Counted from the first letter of the stretch, positions 1 through 9,725 are shown. The stretch: 64,000 bases of DNA from Neobacillus mesonae (GCF_023715155.1 NZ_JAMBNQ010000001.1:478646-542645), one strand, 5' to 3'. The notes: a model not told the origin generated them from the letters alone. Made by a program: numbers and translations.

Positions 1-2
1 TA

Positions 3-50
3 GTTTCATTAGTAACACATGGTGGTGCTAAGGAAGCGGTAAAACGATGA
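3..50 (+). CDS. 3' end of an unidentified upstream gene
   Basis: Only the last 15 codons are inside the window, reading ...VTHGGAKEAVKR and ending at TGA. The stop overlaps the start of the next gene in an ATGA junction, which suggests translational coupling and a shared operon. The fragment is too short to identify the family. It is listed because the overlap shows that the next gene is not the first of its transcript. Confidence 0.45.
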   Translation, partial: VSLVTHGGAKEAVKR

Positions 51-769
51 GGGATGTGGTGACCATTCCGTTTGACGGAGGCGCAAGCCTGATTATTGCC
101 AGTGATAATAGCGGCGGAATTGGGATGAGGGCAGATGATCAGGTTCAGGTGCCATATGAAACAGTTGCTTATTATTCATTCCGAGTGGCCGTTATGGAAT
201 GTATTGCTGCAGGTGGAGAGCCTATTACAGTAGTCCTTCATAATTTTTGCGGAAATGAGCCATGGGAAGAGCTTGTGAATGGAATCCAGAAAGGATTATT
301 CGAACTTGATTTAACGGATGTTCCCGTTACTGGAAGTACAGAAAGTAATTTTCAGCTGCTGCAATCGGCGATTGGAATGCTGGTGATCGGTAAAAGGGCA
401 GCTAAGCGGGAAAATGAAATTTCGTATGATGAAGATTTAAACTTAGCAGTGATCGGACTTCCTTTGGTGGGCAGTGAGGTGATTGATCAAGAAAATCAAG
501 TGGTGCCATTATCGGTTTTTCGAGATATTGCTAAAATGGATGGAGTCATCACCTGGCCGGTCGGGTCCAGGGGGATATTCTATGAGCTTGAGCAAATGTT
601 TCCTGATTGTATGTTGAAAAAGGAAATGGTGGTTTCCGATATAGATGTGTGGAAATCATCAGGTCCAGCAACCTGTTTTATTGCTGCTTATCGGAATGAA
701 CAGGCAGATGAATTAAAAAAGCTGGCAGGGACCTATATGCATTCATTAGAAATTAGGAATTGCAGATAA
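47..769 (+). CDS. ThiL/PurM-fold ATP-binding protein, alpha-ribazole kinase (CblS)-like
   Basis: A 240-residue protein with the N-terminal signature of the ThiL/AIR-synthase fold: an acidic loop IASDNSGGIGM near residues 17-27, then QVPYETVAYYSFRVA and the turn VTGSTESNF near residues 94-102. In this fold such loops bind Mg-ATP. From memory, its size and motifs are closest to the short Firmicutes proteins annotated as CblS, which phosphorylate alpha-ribazole during salvage of the lower ligand of cobalamin. That assignment is an inference: no cobalamin gene is visible here. It overlaps the preceding gene by ATGA and is followed by a long repeat array, so it probably ends its operon. A ThiL-like kinase of another substrate is the main alternative. 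Confidence 0.6.
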   Translation: MRDVVTIPFDGGASLIIASDNSGGIGMRADDQVQVPYETVAYYSFRVAVMECIAAGGEPITVVLHNFCGNEPWEELVNGIQKGLFELDLTDVPVTGSTESNFQLLQSAIGMLVIGKRAAKRENEISYDEDLNLAVIGLPLVGSEVIDQENQVVPLSVFRDIAKMDGVITWPVGSRGIFYELEQMFPDCMLKKEMVVSDIDVWKSSGPATCFIAAYRNEQADELKKLAGTYMHSLEIRNCR

Positions 770-830
770 AATGTGAAAACTGCAGATATATCCGCCAAAA
801 CTGCAGATAAAATGAAAAAATTACAGATAT

Positions 831-1510
831 CTGATTAAAAACTGCAGATAAAATTGAAAATTGAATTCTGATTAAAGCAAGTCGCAGATAAAAAAGCCAA
901 ACCCGCAGATAAACTAGTTAAACTCGCAGATATCGGGTCTAAACTCGCAGATATCTGATTAAAAACTGCAGATAAAATTAAAAATTGAATTCTGATTAAG
1001 TCAAGTCGCAGATAAAATAGCCAAACTCGCAGATAAACTAGTTCAACTCGCAGATATCGGGGCTAAACCCGCAGATATCTGATTGAAACCTGCAGATAAA
1101 ATTAAAAATTGAATTCTAATTAAAGCAAGTCGCAGATAAAATAACCAAACCCGCAGATAAACTAGTTAAACTCGCAGATATCGGGTCTAAACCCGCAGAT
1201 ATCTGATTGAAAACTGCAGATAAAATATAAAGTTGAATTCTAATTAAGTCAACTTGCAGATAAATTAGCCAAACTCGCAGATATCTGGGCCAAACCCGCA
1301 GATATCTGATTAAATACTGCAGATAAAATTGAAAATTGAATTCTGATTAAAGCAAGTCGCAGATAAATAGTTCAACTCGCCGATATCCGGGTTAAACTCG
1401 CAGATATTTGATTGAAACCTGCAGATAAAATATAAAGTTGAATCCCAATTAAAGCAAGTCGCAGATAAACTAGTTCAACTCGCAGATATCTGTGCCAAAC
1501 CCGCAGATAT
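831..1510. repeat. tandem intergenic repeat built from GCAGATA motifs
   Basis: Six consecutive units begin with C/TTGATT at 831, 955, 1079, 1203, 1306 and 1408. The first three periods are exactly 124 bp and the later ones 102-103 bp, the shorter units having lost one internal segment. Each unit is made of GCAGATAAA and CGCAGATATC modules, and the palindrome CAGATATCTG recurs at unit boundaries. The same modules start at about 770, inside the tail of the preceding gene's 3' region. Stops occur in all frames, so the array is not coding. No function is known to me. Confidence 0.9.
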
Positions 1511-1535
1511 CCTAGCAGCCGCCCCACCTCTGCAA

Positions 1536-1569
1536 ATAAAAATAGCACGCCTGAGTCAGGCGTGCTATT
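1536..1569 (-). terminator. intrinsic terminator of the PBP gene
   Basis: A perfect 14-bp stem (1541-1554 pairs with 1556-1569) with a one-base centre is followed on the minus strand by a T-rich run. The stem includes the stop codon of the penicillin-binding protein gene. Confidence 0.85.
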
Positions 1570-3667
1570 GGCTTATGTCTTTTACTTTATCAACAATGGC
1601 GCTGACCCCTTTACCAATCGTGACGAGGACCTTATCTAATCCTTCCTTCCATTTAGGTGCTTGTTCCTTAAGGGTGGTGCCAATTTTTTTAGCATTGTCA
1701 TTTAATTCTTGACTGATTTGTTTTGCCTGGTTTTCAAAGTTTTTATCAGCCGCTTTTTTTCCAGCCAGCTGATCATTAATGGATACAACATCGAACTCGT
1801 CTTTTGGCAGATAGGTTCTGGATGTCCGCATCATTTCCTTAAAAATTGGAACGACATTGGATGAACTAGCACTTGGTAAATAGTGCTGACGGTCCGTTTT
1901 GTCGAAACCGATCCAGATAGCCCCGACAAGATTTGGTGTATATCCGACCATCCATTGGTCTTTAGTGCCTGATACACCGCTAAATGGGAGCTGTGTAGAA
2001 CCTGTCTTTCCGGCAAGCGGCAATCCCGGGATGTGTGCACGACGGCCTGTTCCGCTTTCCACAACATTGAGCAGCATCGATGTCATTTCATCGGTCACTT
2101 TTTTGGATGTTACTTTTGTTGTAACTGGTTCGCGTTCGGCGATGACGTTTCCGGTAGGGCCGACAATTTTTGTAATCAGATGGCTTTCCTGTCGTTTACC
2201 GCCATTTGGGAAGACAGTGAAAGCATTGGCCATTTGCATTGGTGAAACACCTGTACTCATGCCGCCGAGGGCAATGGCAAGGTTCTTGTCCGCTTTTTCA
2301 ACAGGAATGCCAAATTTGTGTAATTTCTCAATTCCTTTATTCAAACCAACTTGATCCAAAAGCCATACAGCCGGGATATTTAATGATTCCTCCAGCGCTT
2401 TATACATCGGAACCTTTCCTGAATAGGTCCGGGAGAAATTTTCTGGTTTGTATTTCCCGAATTTCATTGACTTATCCTCAAGTTCGGAAGTGTATTTATA
2501 TCCATTCTCTAATGCCGCTGTATAAACCACTAATGGTTTTATCGATGACCCAGGCTGTGCACGAAGCTGGGTGGCCCGGTTGAATCCGCGGAATATATGC
2601 TCGCCGCGGCCGCCGACAAGTGCACGCGCACCGCCAGATGCTGGATCCATCAGTACGGCACCGCCCTGAGCCAATTCTCCGCCCATTCGCCGTGGGAACA
2701 AGTAATCTTTACTAAAGACCGTTTCCAGACCTTGTTGAAGGTTTTGGTCCATTTCAGTATAGATACGGTACCCTCGTGTTAAAATTTCCTCCTGGGTTAA
2801 GCCGTATTTAGAAATTGCTTCATTTAAGACCGCATCCACATAATATGGATATTTGCGTTCAATAAAGCTTCCTCCGCCATCTTCCAAATTGATTTTTTCA
2901 TTTTTGGCTTCTGTATACTGAGCGTTTGTAATCATGCCGAGCTCCTTCATTTTCCCAAGCACAACATTTCTTCGTTTCATCGCCAAATCATAATTATTAT
3001 AAGGGTTTAGATAGTTTGGTGAATGCAAGAGTCCTGCAAGCATGGCTGCTTCGCTAATCGAAATATCGTTAATATCCTTATTAAAATATTTCTTCGAAGC
3101 ATTGGCGATTCCCCAGGCGCCTCCGCCAAAATAAACCTGGTTTAAATACATTTGCAGTATATCGTTCTTTTTATATACCTTTTCAATTTTGACTGCTAAA
3201 AATAATTCCTCCGCCTTCCGCTTATAGGTACGTTCCGGTGAAAGAAGAGCATTTTTCGCCAGCTGCTGGGTAAGAGTGCTTCCGCCGCCGGTTACTCTGC
3301 CGGCAAAAAGGTTTCCAAAAAACGCGCGGGCAATTCCTTTAATATCAAAGCCATTATGTTCATAAAAGCGTTCATCCTCAATCGCGACAACAGCATTTGG
3401 AACATATTTTGGAACATTTTCAATTTTTATACCTTTTGTGCGGTTCGTCACCACATTAGTCGCTTTATCCCCGTCTTTATCATAGATAACGGTCGGCTGG
3501 TTTAAGCCTTGTTTCAAGGATTCGACATTTGCACGGCTTGCCAGCCACGCAAAATATAAAATAGAGCCTAGTACAACAACTAATACGATTAATAATAGGA
3601 TTTGTGTTAAATGCCGTTTTTTCCAAAAACGAACGATAAATTCCCATATTGGACGTAATTTTTCCAT
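1565..3667 (-). CDS. class A penicillin-binding protein (PBP1A family, PbpF/PbpG-like)
   Basis: A bifunctional peptidoglycan glycosyltransferase and DD-transpeptidase of 700 residues, anchored by one N-terminal membrane segment (about 22-43) with the bulk outside the cell. The glycosyltransferase domain shows EDERF at 97-101 and GGSTLTQQLAKN at 128-139. The transpeptidase triad is visible as SSIK (S374 to K377), SLN (428-430) and KTG (554-556), so both activities look intact. A Lys/Asp-rich tail of about 70 residues follows the catalytic part. Size and order fit B. subtilis PbpF or PbpG, which act in spore formation or germination; I cannot choose between them. The RBS TAGGAG sits just before the ATG. 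It is monocistronic, with its own terminator. Confidence 0.92.
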   Translation of the reverse strand: MEKLRPIWEFIVRFWKKRHLTQILLLIVLVVVLGSILYFAWLASRANVESLKQGLNQPTVIYDKDGDKATNVVTNRTKGIKIENVPKYVPNAVVAIEDERFYEHNGFDIKGIARAFFGNLFAGRVTGGGSTLTQQLAKNALLSPERTYKRKAEELFLAVKIEKVYKKNDILQMYLNQVYFGGGAWGIANASKKYFNKDINDISISEAAMLAGLLHSPNYLNPYNNYDLAMKRRNVVLGKMKELGMITNAQYTEAKNEKINLEDGGGSFIERKYPYYVDAVLNEAISKYGLTQEEILTRGYRIYTEMDQNLQQGLETVFSKDYLFPRRMGGELAQGGAVLMDPASGGARALVGGRGEHIFRGFNRATQLRAQPGSSIKPLVVYTAALENGYKYTSELEDKSMKFGKYKPENFSRTYSGKVPMYKALEESLNIPAVWLLDQVGLNKGIEKLHKFGIPVEKADKNLAIALGGMSTGVSPMQMANAFTVFPNGGKRQESHLITKIVGPTGNVIAEREPVTTKVTSKKVTDEMTSMLLNVVESGTGRRAHIPGLPLAGKTGSTQLPFSGVSGTKDQWMVGYTPNLVGAIWIGFDKTDRQHYLPSASSSNVVPIFKEMMRTSRTYLPKDEFDVVSINDQLAGKKAADKNFENQAKQISQELNDNAKKIGTTLKEQAPKWKEGLDKVLVTIGKGVSAIVDKVKDISQ

Positions 3668-3845
3668 CGAATCTCCTACCTTTAATAGGAATTTTTGTTT
3701 TCTATATTATAAGTTTTCTTTTTAAAAAAGACCAATCTAAACCATTTTTCGACAAAAACAAAAAATATTTTTCAAAAAAGCTGTAGGGGAAATGGTATCA
3801 ATAATCGTCTATAAGAGTGAAACAGGAAAAATCAGGAGGAAAAAA

Positions 3846-4538
3846 ATGATTACGATTAAAAATTTAAGTCACGAGTTTGTTATTGGGAAAAAAGGACGGC
3901 AAACGGTGATTCCGGTGCTAAAAGATATTTCGATTGAGGTGGATAAAGGGGAAATTGTCACGATTATTGGCAGAAGCGGCTCAGGAAAATCAACACTTCT
4001 TAATTTAGTAAGCGGGTTTATTCATCCGAAAGAAGGAGAAATTTGGATGAATGGTGTGAAGGTTTCTGATCTAAATGAAGCTGGTTTTGCTGATTTCCGG
4101 ATCGATAATCTGGGGTTTATTTTTCAAAGCTTTCAATTGATTCCAAGCATGACCGCGTTTCAAAATGTGGAACTGCCGCTCATTTTAAAAGGAGTAAGCG
4201 AACAAGAGCGCAAGCAGCAAACAGCAAAGATGTTGGAAAGGGTTGGTTTGCAAGATTTCCAGGATCACTATCCAAGTGAGTTATCAGGGGGACAACAGCA
4301 GCGTGTCAGTATCGCTAGGGCCCTAATCGTAAACCCGCCTATTATTCTAGCTGATGAACCGACAGGCAGTCTGGATAGCGAAACAGAAGAGAGTTTACTT
4401 CAATTTATTAAAGAATTGAACCATGATTATGGGATTACGTTTCTCATCATCACTCATGATGAAAAGGTAGCGGAAATCGGTGACAGGATGATTGAATTGA
4501 AAGACGGCCGGATTGTGGAAGAGGGTGTATTGGCATGA
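3846..4538 (+). CDS. ABC transporter ATP-binding protein (MacB/LolD-type)
   Basis: A 230-residue ATPase with Walker [10 protein letters not shown], the Q-loop [19 protein letters not shown], the signature [15 protein letters not shown], Walker [14 protein letters not shown] and the switch histidine in IITHD. These are the standard residues of the lipoprotein/peptide-export group that pairs with FtsX-like permeases. The reading frame is open from 3792, but AGGAGG at about 3836-3841 puts the start at ATG 3846, giving MITIKNLS. The stop overlaps the permease start (ATGA), so the two are co-translated. The substrate cannot be read from sequence. Confidence 0.9.
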   Translation: MITIKNLSHEFVIGKKGRQTVIPVLKDISIEVDKGEIVTIIGRSGSGKSTLLNLVSGFIHPKEGEIWMNGVKVSDLNEAGFADFRIDNLGFIFQSFQLIPSMTAFQNVELPLILKGVSEQERKQQTAKMLERVGLQDFQDHYPSELSGGQQQRVSIARALIVNPPIILADEPTGSLDSETEESLLQFIKELNHDYGITFLIITHDEKVAEIGDRMIELKDGRIVEEGVLA

Positions 4539-5881
4539 AAATAAGAGATCAATTCCGCTTTGTACGGCAAAATATGAAAAAAAATAGAACGAGAGTATTC
4601 ATGACCATCCTGGCAACGGCCATGGGATGTGCCTTCCTAATTGTACTAGCATCTGTAGGGTTTGGCCTCCAAAAATCCGTTGTCAAAGAGATGCTGGAAC
4701 AATCGATTGTGACACAAATTGATGTTCATGGAAAGGAACTGAAAGACGGTGGATTTCAGCCAATAAGTGACAAAGACATTCCGAAACTTGAAAAGGTGAA
4801 GGATGTGAAAGCAGTCACAAATAGATTCATGCTGCAGCAGGAAGGAATTTATTCGATTGGAAATTACCAAGCTGGTGGAGAAACAATTGTGACCGATTTC
4901 CCGTCAGAAGTTAAGGCTGGATTTGAATTATCCTCAGGCCGCTTGCCGAAGTCCGACAATGAAGTGGTAGTCGGGTATGATTTTCCTTTTTCGCTTGGGA
5001 CTAAGGAAGAGGTAGAAGATTTATATGATCATAATGGCCATGTAAAGAAAAAGTACCGTTACCCGGAAAAACTACTTGGCAAAAATCTTGAGTTAACGGT
5101 TAAACAATTAAAAAACGGGAAGCAGGAAGAGAAAAATCTTGAATTAACCGTTGTCGGAATCGGGAAAAAACCAGCGAAGGAATGGATGCAGGATCGTAAA
5201 GTCTTCATTTCTAAGAAAATAGTAAAAGAGATTGAGAGTTTTACTGGTACACCACATGGAGAGCTGCTTGGCCCAGGTGAAGAGGCGCCAGAAGTTTCCA
5301 AAACAAATGTGGACATTTATGATGAAGTAAAAATCTATGCGACCAATATGGAAGCAGTGCAGGGAATCGTCGATCAATTAAAAGATCAACATTATACTAC
5401 CTACTCAGTCGTTAATGAATTAAAACAAGTCAATATGGTGTTTAACATTGCGAAGGCAGGGCTTATTTTTATCGGTACGATTGCGATCTTAATTGCTTCT
5501 ATTGGAATTTATAATACGATGACGATGGCAGTAACAGAAAGGGCGCCAGATATTGGCATCATGAAGGCAATCGGGGCCAATCCGAAAACAATTAAGCGAA
5601 TTTTTCTGCTTGAAAGCAGTTATATCGGTTTAATTGGGGCTGTCATTGGCACCATCGTTTCTTACGGGATTAGCTATGCTGTCAATTTCGCTATACCATT
5701 CATCATTAAACAGGCATTAGGGGAAGAGCCGCCGGCAGGTCTTATTTTTAGCGATATTCCATGGATTCTGCCAATCATTTGTTTTGTTATTTGCTATGCC
5801 GTCACCATTCTTTCTGGATACCGGCCAGCGACTCGGGCTGTCAAAGTAGATGTATTGAAAGCAATGCGAAGAGAAGTTTAA
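4535..5881 (+). CDS. FtsX/MacB-type ABC transporter permease
   Basis: A 448-residue partner of the ATPase. One membrane segment near residues 20-45 is followed by a large extracellular domain of about 250 residues (MacB periplasmic-core type). Three membrane segments lie in the last third, where the FtsX core reads VTERAPDIGIMKAIGA. The protein ends with the usual short cytoplasmic tail PATRAVKVDVLKAMRREV. It is unlike the ten-segment BceB permeases tied to bacitracin resistance, because the single long extracellular loop lies between the first and second segments. Likely roles are export of, or mechanical signalling to, an envelope target; no regulator or membrane-fusion protein is adjacent. 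Confidence 0.87.
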   Translation: MKIRDQFRFVRQNMKKNRTRVFMTILATAMGCAFLIVLASVGFGLQKSVVKEMLEQSIVTQIDVHGKELKDGGFQPISDKDIPKLEKVKDVKAVTNRFMLQQEGIYSIGNYQAGGETIVTDFPSEVKAGFELSSGRLPKSDNEVVVGYDFPFSLGTKEEVEDLYDHNGHVKKKYRYPEKLLGKNLELTVKQLKNGKQEEKNLELTVVGIGKKPAKEWMQDRKVFISKKIVKEIESFTGTPHGELLGPGEEAPEVSKTNVDIYDEVKIYATNMEAVQGIVDQLKDQHYTTYSVVNELKQVNMVFNIAKAGLIFIGTIAILIASIGIYNTMTMAVTERAPDIGIMKAIGANPKTIKRIFLLESSYIGLIGAVIGTIVSYGISYAVNFAIPFIIKQALGEEPPAGLIFSDIPWILPIICFVICYAVTILSGYRPATRAVKVDVLKAMRREV

Positions 5882-5886
5882 ATGAG

Positions 5887-5917
5887 TCAGGCTCTCGTTT
5901 TAGAGCCTGATTTTTTA
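5887..5917 (+). terminator. terminator of the ABC transporter operon
   Basis: TCAGGCTCT pairs with AGAGCCTGA around a short loop and runs into six T residues, six bases after the permease stop codon. Confidence 0.9.
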
Positions 5918-5991
5918 ATAGTGGACAACCCTTCGCTTCCCTCTGCATATAGTAATAGAAAAACATATTCTATCATAAGCGGGGTGGGATT

Positions 5992-6258
5992 TTGATAAAC
6001 TGGAAAGTGCGGTTTAAAAACCGAAATTGGGTGATTGCCTTTATTTCACAGCTGTTGATTGTGGCCCAATTAGTATTAACAGGGCTGAATGCTTTAGGAA
6101 TCACCGATATTCAAATAACAGAAGCCGTTAAGGATTGGGTCTTCATGCTGGTTAATGCTGTATTTGTTATACTGTCAATGCTTGGCCTTGTACAGGACCC
6201 AACGACAAGAGGATATCGCGACAGTGTCAGGGCAATGAATTATAAAAAACCAAATTAG
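5992..6258 (+). CDS. phage holin-like membrane protein (phi LC3 family)
   Basis: An 88-residue protein starting MINWKVRFKNRNWV, with two membrane segments (about 14-34 and 49-66) and the C-terminal motif DPTTRGYRDSVRA. The order matches the phi LC3-type holins that release phage endolysins through the membrane. The start is TTG behind GGGGTGGG. No endolysin or other phage gene is adjacent, so this is an isolated chromosomal copy of a kind often found in sporulating Bacillus. Its role here is unknown; it may be a leftover or a domesticated holin. Confidence 0.8.
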   Translation: MINWKVRFKNRNWVIAFISQLLIVAQLVLTGLNALGITDIQITEAVKDWVFMLVNAVFVILSMLGLVQDPTTRGYRDSVRAMNYKKPN

Positions 6259-6320
6259 GATGAATCATGCAGGAAGCTATGGAATAGGATGAATTAACCT
6301 AGTAAAAAAGGAGTCCTATC

Positions 6321-6530
6321 ATGTGGTTTTGGATAACAATCATCATGCTGGCTTTCATCCTGATAGCTTTTCTAGAAGAGCTCATATATTATTTATGGAA
6401 TCAATATATTTATGGGAAAAAACAAAATCTATGGATTCAAAAAATAATAGAAGGGTTTTCCCGGTTAAAAAAGAAGCGACAAAAGGAAGTGGAACCTGAA
6501 CAATTACCGAATGATATCGACTCGCCATAA
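6321..6530 (+). CDS. small single-pass membrane protein of unknown function
   Basis: A 69-residue protein with one hydrophobic segment near residues 2-26, followed by a strongly basic stretch (KKKRQKE) and an acidic end. The RBS AAGGAG lies upstream of the ATG, and a terminator follows directly, so it appears to be a real, expressed gene. I do not recognise the family. It sits between the holin-like gene and the germination operon, on the same strand as both. Confidence 0.65.
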   Translation: MWFWITIIMLAFILIAFLEELIYYLWNQYIYGKKQNLWIQKIIEGFSRLKKKRQKEVEPEQLPNDIDSP

Positions 6531-6545
6531 TGGCGGGTTTTTTTA
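6521..6545 (+). terminator. intrinsic terminator after the small membrane gene
   Basis: CTCGCCA pairs with TGGCGGG around TAA, followed by eight T residues. It overlaps the last codons of the gene and the stop codon of the convergent gene. Confidence 0.8.
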
Positions 6546-6776
6546 TTGGGCATTTTGCTTTTGCTGCTTCTTTTTCACAAACCCGACAATGGCTTTTATA
6601 ACAAAATAGATGGCAAATAGAAGCAGGATAACAATTTCGGTTAGTTCGGTCACCCTAAAACCTTTTAATTGTTTAACAAGGATTCCATTTAGACGATATC
6701 CTAATGCTAAATCTAATAGGATTGAAAGAATAACCATTGATATGGTCAAGAGAGACATGACAATTAAAGTTTTCAC
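6543..6776 (-). CDS. small two-pass membrane protein next to the ger operon
   Basis: A 77-residue protein with two hydrophobic segments and a C-terminal run of Lys and Gln. The frame is open from a GTG at 6785, but GAGGTG at 6783-6788 is correctly spaced for the next GTG, at 6776, so I place the start there. It is divergent from the germination operon and shares its upstream region. Small two-pass proteins of this shape are found next to ger operons (the GerD or accessory peptides), but no motif links it to them. Function is unknown. Confidence 0.55.
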   Translation of the reverse strand: MKTLIVMSLLTISMVILSILLDLALGYRLNGILVKQLKGFRVTELTEIVILLLFAIYFVIKAIVGFVKKKQQKQNAQ

Positions 6777-6885
6777 TCGGTTCACCTCTTTTAGAAAAAA
6801 AGTACATAATAGCTGTTATGGATAAAAAAAGTCCTTTTGGATAACATAACCAAAATAAAGCAGTTTTAAAAGCGGGGCGGATTTT

Positions 6886-8499
6886 GTGTCAATTTTAACG
6901 AAAATGTTAAAAAAGAAGCAAGTACAAAGAAAAAATGATAATTATCGTCAAAAGCTTGATCCTTCCAAACCGGAAGAATTAGTGATCCAGAAAGATTATT
7001 CGGCAAATGTATCGCGGATTGAAGAAGAATTAGGCCATAGTGCTGATCTTGTCATCAGGCAAATCAATATCGGTATCGTCAATGGAGCATTGCTTTTTAT
7101 CGATGGAATTGTAGATGGAAAAGGGATCAGCGAGTTTGTAGTGGAAACGCTTATGGACAAGCAGATTTCAAGCAGGGAAGTAGATGTTTTCCAATATGTA
7201 ATGGACCAAACAGTTGCGCTAGGGTCTATTAAAACGATTACAAACTGGAATGATTTATATAATGCATTATTATCAGGCTGTACGATTATTTTATTGAATG
7301 GCTACAATAAAGCGATCAGCGGCGAAACAAGAGGGGGAGAACTGCGATCAATAGCCGAACCCACTCAGCAATTAGCAATACGAGGTCCAAAAGATGCATT
7401 CACAGAAACATTAAGAACGAATACAGCTTTAATTCGGAGAAGAATTAAAAGCCCAAATCTTTGGGTTGAATCGATGAAAATTGGGAAAGTATCACAAACA
7501 GATATTGCCCTTTTGTATATTAAGGGAATTGCAGAGGAAGAAATTATTCAAGAGGTAAAAGAAAGATTACAGCGGATTGATATTGATGCAATCATGGACT
7601 CGGGATATATTGAGCAATTGATTGAAGAGCAAACCTTTACCTCTTTTCCAACGACGTATCATACAGAAAGACCGGACGTTGTTTCTTCCCAGCTCCTTGA
7701 AGGGAGAGTAGCGATTATTGCCGATGGGAGCCCGTTTGTTTTGACTGTTCCGGCCCTTTTTGTACAATTTTTCCAGGCGCCGGATGATTACTATTCCCGT
7801 TTTGATCTTTCTACCAGTGTGCGATTATTAAGGATTATTTCCTTTCTTATCGCCTTAATTGGTCCGTCTTTGTATATTGCGGCAACCACCTTTCATCAGG
7901 AGATGATTCCGACAACCTTGGCTATCGCGATTGCAGCACAGCGGGAAAATGTACCGTTTCCGGCCTTTGTCGAGGCATTGATAATGGAAGTCACATTTGA
8001 AATTCTGAGGGAGGCAGGCCTGCGCCTTCCAAGGGCGGTTGGTCAGGCTGTTTCCATTGTTGGTGCCCTTGTTATTGGACAGGCTGCCGTTCAGGCGAGT
8101 ATTGTATCCCCGGTCATGGTCATTGTTGTATCGATTACAGCGATTGCCAACTTTTCCACACCAGTATTCGCGATGGCCATTGCGGCAAGGCTGCTTCGCT
8201 TTGCTCTCATGGTCATGGCAGCACTTATTGGTTTCTACGGTATTATGGTCGGATTAATGATCATGGCGATTCACTTATGTTCTTTACGGTCTTTTGGGGT
8301 TCCATATATGGCTCCACTTGCCCCATTTAGCGGTCCAAATCAGCAGGATGTGTTTATACGCTACCCTTTTTGGGCATTTAAAGACCGGCCTAAATTTATT
8401 GTCAAAGGAAATGTAGTCAGAACCGGGGAAAATCAAAAACCGAAACCGCCAAAGCAAAGTTCCCATAAATCTGATAAGTTGGAAGAGAATGAGTCATGA
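6886..8499 (+). CDS. spore germination receptor subunit A (GerA/GerKA family)
   Basis: The 537-residue A subunit of a nutrient germinant receptor in the spore inner membrane. The hydrophilic N-terminal domain (about 1-290) includes the family sequence GCTIILLNGYNKAI and the RGPKDAFTETLRTNTALIRRRI segment. A bundle of hydrophobic helices follows (about 300-480), containing PFPAFVEALIMEVTFEILREAGLRLP. It starts with GTG behind GGGGCGG and overlaps the next gene by ATGA. The order A-C-B-B shows it heads a complete receptor operon. Such operons are normally read by SigG in the forespore; I did not identify the promoter. Confidence 0.93.
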   Translation: MSILTKMLKKKQVQRKNDNYRQKLDPSKPEELVIQKDYSANVSRIEEELGHSADLVIRQINIGIVNGALLFIDGIVDGKGISEFVVETLMDKQISSREVDVFQYVMDQTVALGSIKTITNWNDLYNALLSGCTIILLNGYNKAISGETRGGELRSIAEPTQQLAIRGPKDAFTETLRTNTALIRRRIKSPNLWVESMKIGKVSQTDIALLYIKGIAEEEIIQEVKERLQRIDIDAIMDSGYIEQLIEEQTFTSFPTTYHTERPDVVSSQLLEGRVAIIADGSPFVLTVPALFVQFFQAPDDYYSRFDLSTSVRLLRIISFLIALIGPSLYIAATTFHQEMIPTTLAIAIAAQRENVPFPAFVEALIMEVTFEILREAGLRLPRAVGQAVSIVGALVIGQAAVQASIVSPVMVIVVSITAIANFSTPVFAMAIAARLLRFALMVMAALIGFYGIMVGLMIMAIHLCSLRSFGVPYMAPLAPFSGPNQQDVFIRYPFWAFKDRPKFIVKGNVVRTGENQKPKPPKQSSHKSDKLEENES

Positions 8500-9707
8500 A
8501 GAAATTAGTTCTTGTTTTTATACTGATTATTTTTTCCATCCCGATCCTTGGCGGCTGCTGGAATCAGCGGGAATTAACTGATTTAGCATTGGTATTGGCA
8601 GTTGGTATTGATAAGGGAGAGGGAGATAAAAAATATGACGTTACTTTCCAAGTAGTTGTGCCAGGAAATGTGGCTTCAGGGCAAAATGGAGGCGGCGGCC
8701 AGGGACCTCCGGTTGTGGTATATGAGAGTTCTGGTGATAGTATTACTGAGGCAAGCAGAAAGGCAACAAAGAAGATACCAAGAAGACTATATTATGCTCA
8801 CACAAGTATTGTCGTAATTGGTGAGGAGCTTGCCAGGGAAGGAATTTACAATATATTAGATCCAATGGATAGAGATCCTGAATTTCGGACGACTACCGTA
8901 GTGATTATTGCGAAAGACAAAAGAGCCGAGGATATCATCTCCATCCTAACGAATCTTGACAAGCTGCCAATGAACAGGTTTATTAAGACACTGGAAAGTG
9001 CAGAAGCCATGCTGGGCGAAAATATCAAATTGAATATTGATGACCTAATTGGCGCAATCACCAGTCCTGGTAAAGAACCAGTTATCAGCGGATTTGTATT
9101 GGAGGGAAGTCCTGAGAAAGGGACATCCCCGCAAAACATTAGTACTACGAGACCTCCGGCAATGGTGTCAGTTGATGGTCTTGGCGTAATCAGGGGAGGA
9201 AAATTAGTCGGCTGGCTGAACAACTTTCATGTTCGCGGTGCCGTTTGGCTATTGAATAAAATGAAAGGAACCGAGATTAAATTTGACTTTGAAGGAAAGA
9301 AAGATGCGGTTACAACGACACCCTATTTATCCGATACAGATGTTTCCGTCACATTCAAAAATGGAAAACCTTTTGCCAACGTTGATATTGACACAGCTTT
9401 TAAGCTAAGTGAAATGGACACGGATTTTGATATTGAAGACCCGCATAAAATCGAAGAACTAGAGAAAAAAACATCTGACGTTATCAAAAAAGAAGTGGAA
9501 GCAGCCATCAAAGAAGCGCAAAAGTATAAAGCAGATATATTTGGCTTTGGAGAGCGTATTCACAAGAGCAATCCTAAACGTTGGAAAGAGTTAAAAGATG
9601 ATTGGGATAATCAGTTTGCCAAGATGGACTATAAGATTCAAGTGCACAGTTATTACCGGGAATCAGGGGTAAGAGGAAAACCTTTTTGGTCTGATATGAA
9701 CAAATAA
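8496..9707 (+). CDS. spore germination receptor lipoprotein subunit C (GerC family)
   Basis: A 403-residue lipoprotein with a signal peptide and the lipobox LGGC (Cys at about residue 21). The family start CWNQRELTDLALVLAVGIDKG follows directly. The three domains typical of Ger(x)C proteins fit the length, and the C-terminal helix around residues 325-365 is charged and coiled. It anchors to the outer face of the spore inner membrane and is required for receptor function. The start overlaps the A subunit by four bases and the B subunit follows after 18 bases. Confidence 0.93.
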   Translation: MKKLVLVFILIIFSIPILGGCWNQRELTDLALVLAVGIDKGEGDKKYDVTFQVVVPGNVASGQNGGGGQGPPVVVYESSGDSITEASRKATKKIPRRLYYAHTSIVVIGEELAREGIYNILDPMDRDPEFRTTTVVIIAKDKRAEDIISILTNLDKLPMNRFIKTLESAEAMLGENIKLNIDDLIGAITSPGKEPVISGFVLEGSPEKGTSPQNISTTRPPAMVSVDGLGVIRGGKLVGWLNNFHVRGAVWLLNKMKGTEIKFDFEGKKDAVTTTPYLSDTDVSVTFKNGKPFANVDIDTAFKLSEMDTDFDIEDPHKIEELEKKTSDVIKKEVEAAIKEAQKYKADIFGFGERIHKSNPKRWKELKDDWDNQFAKMDYKIQVHSYYRESGVRGKPFWSDMNK

Positions 9708-9725
9708 ATAGAGGGGTGAAGGCGG

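Noticed and set aside
831..1510. CRISPR array
   Set aside because: The units are 102-124 bp with internal modules and no unique spacers, and no cas gene is present.
5992..6258. Prophage remnant
   Set aside because: Only a holin-like gene is present; no other phage gene surrounds it.
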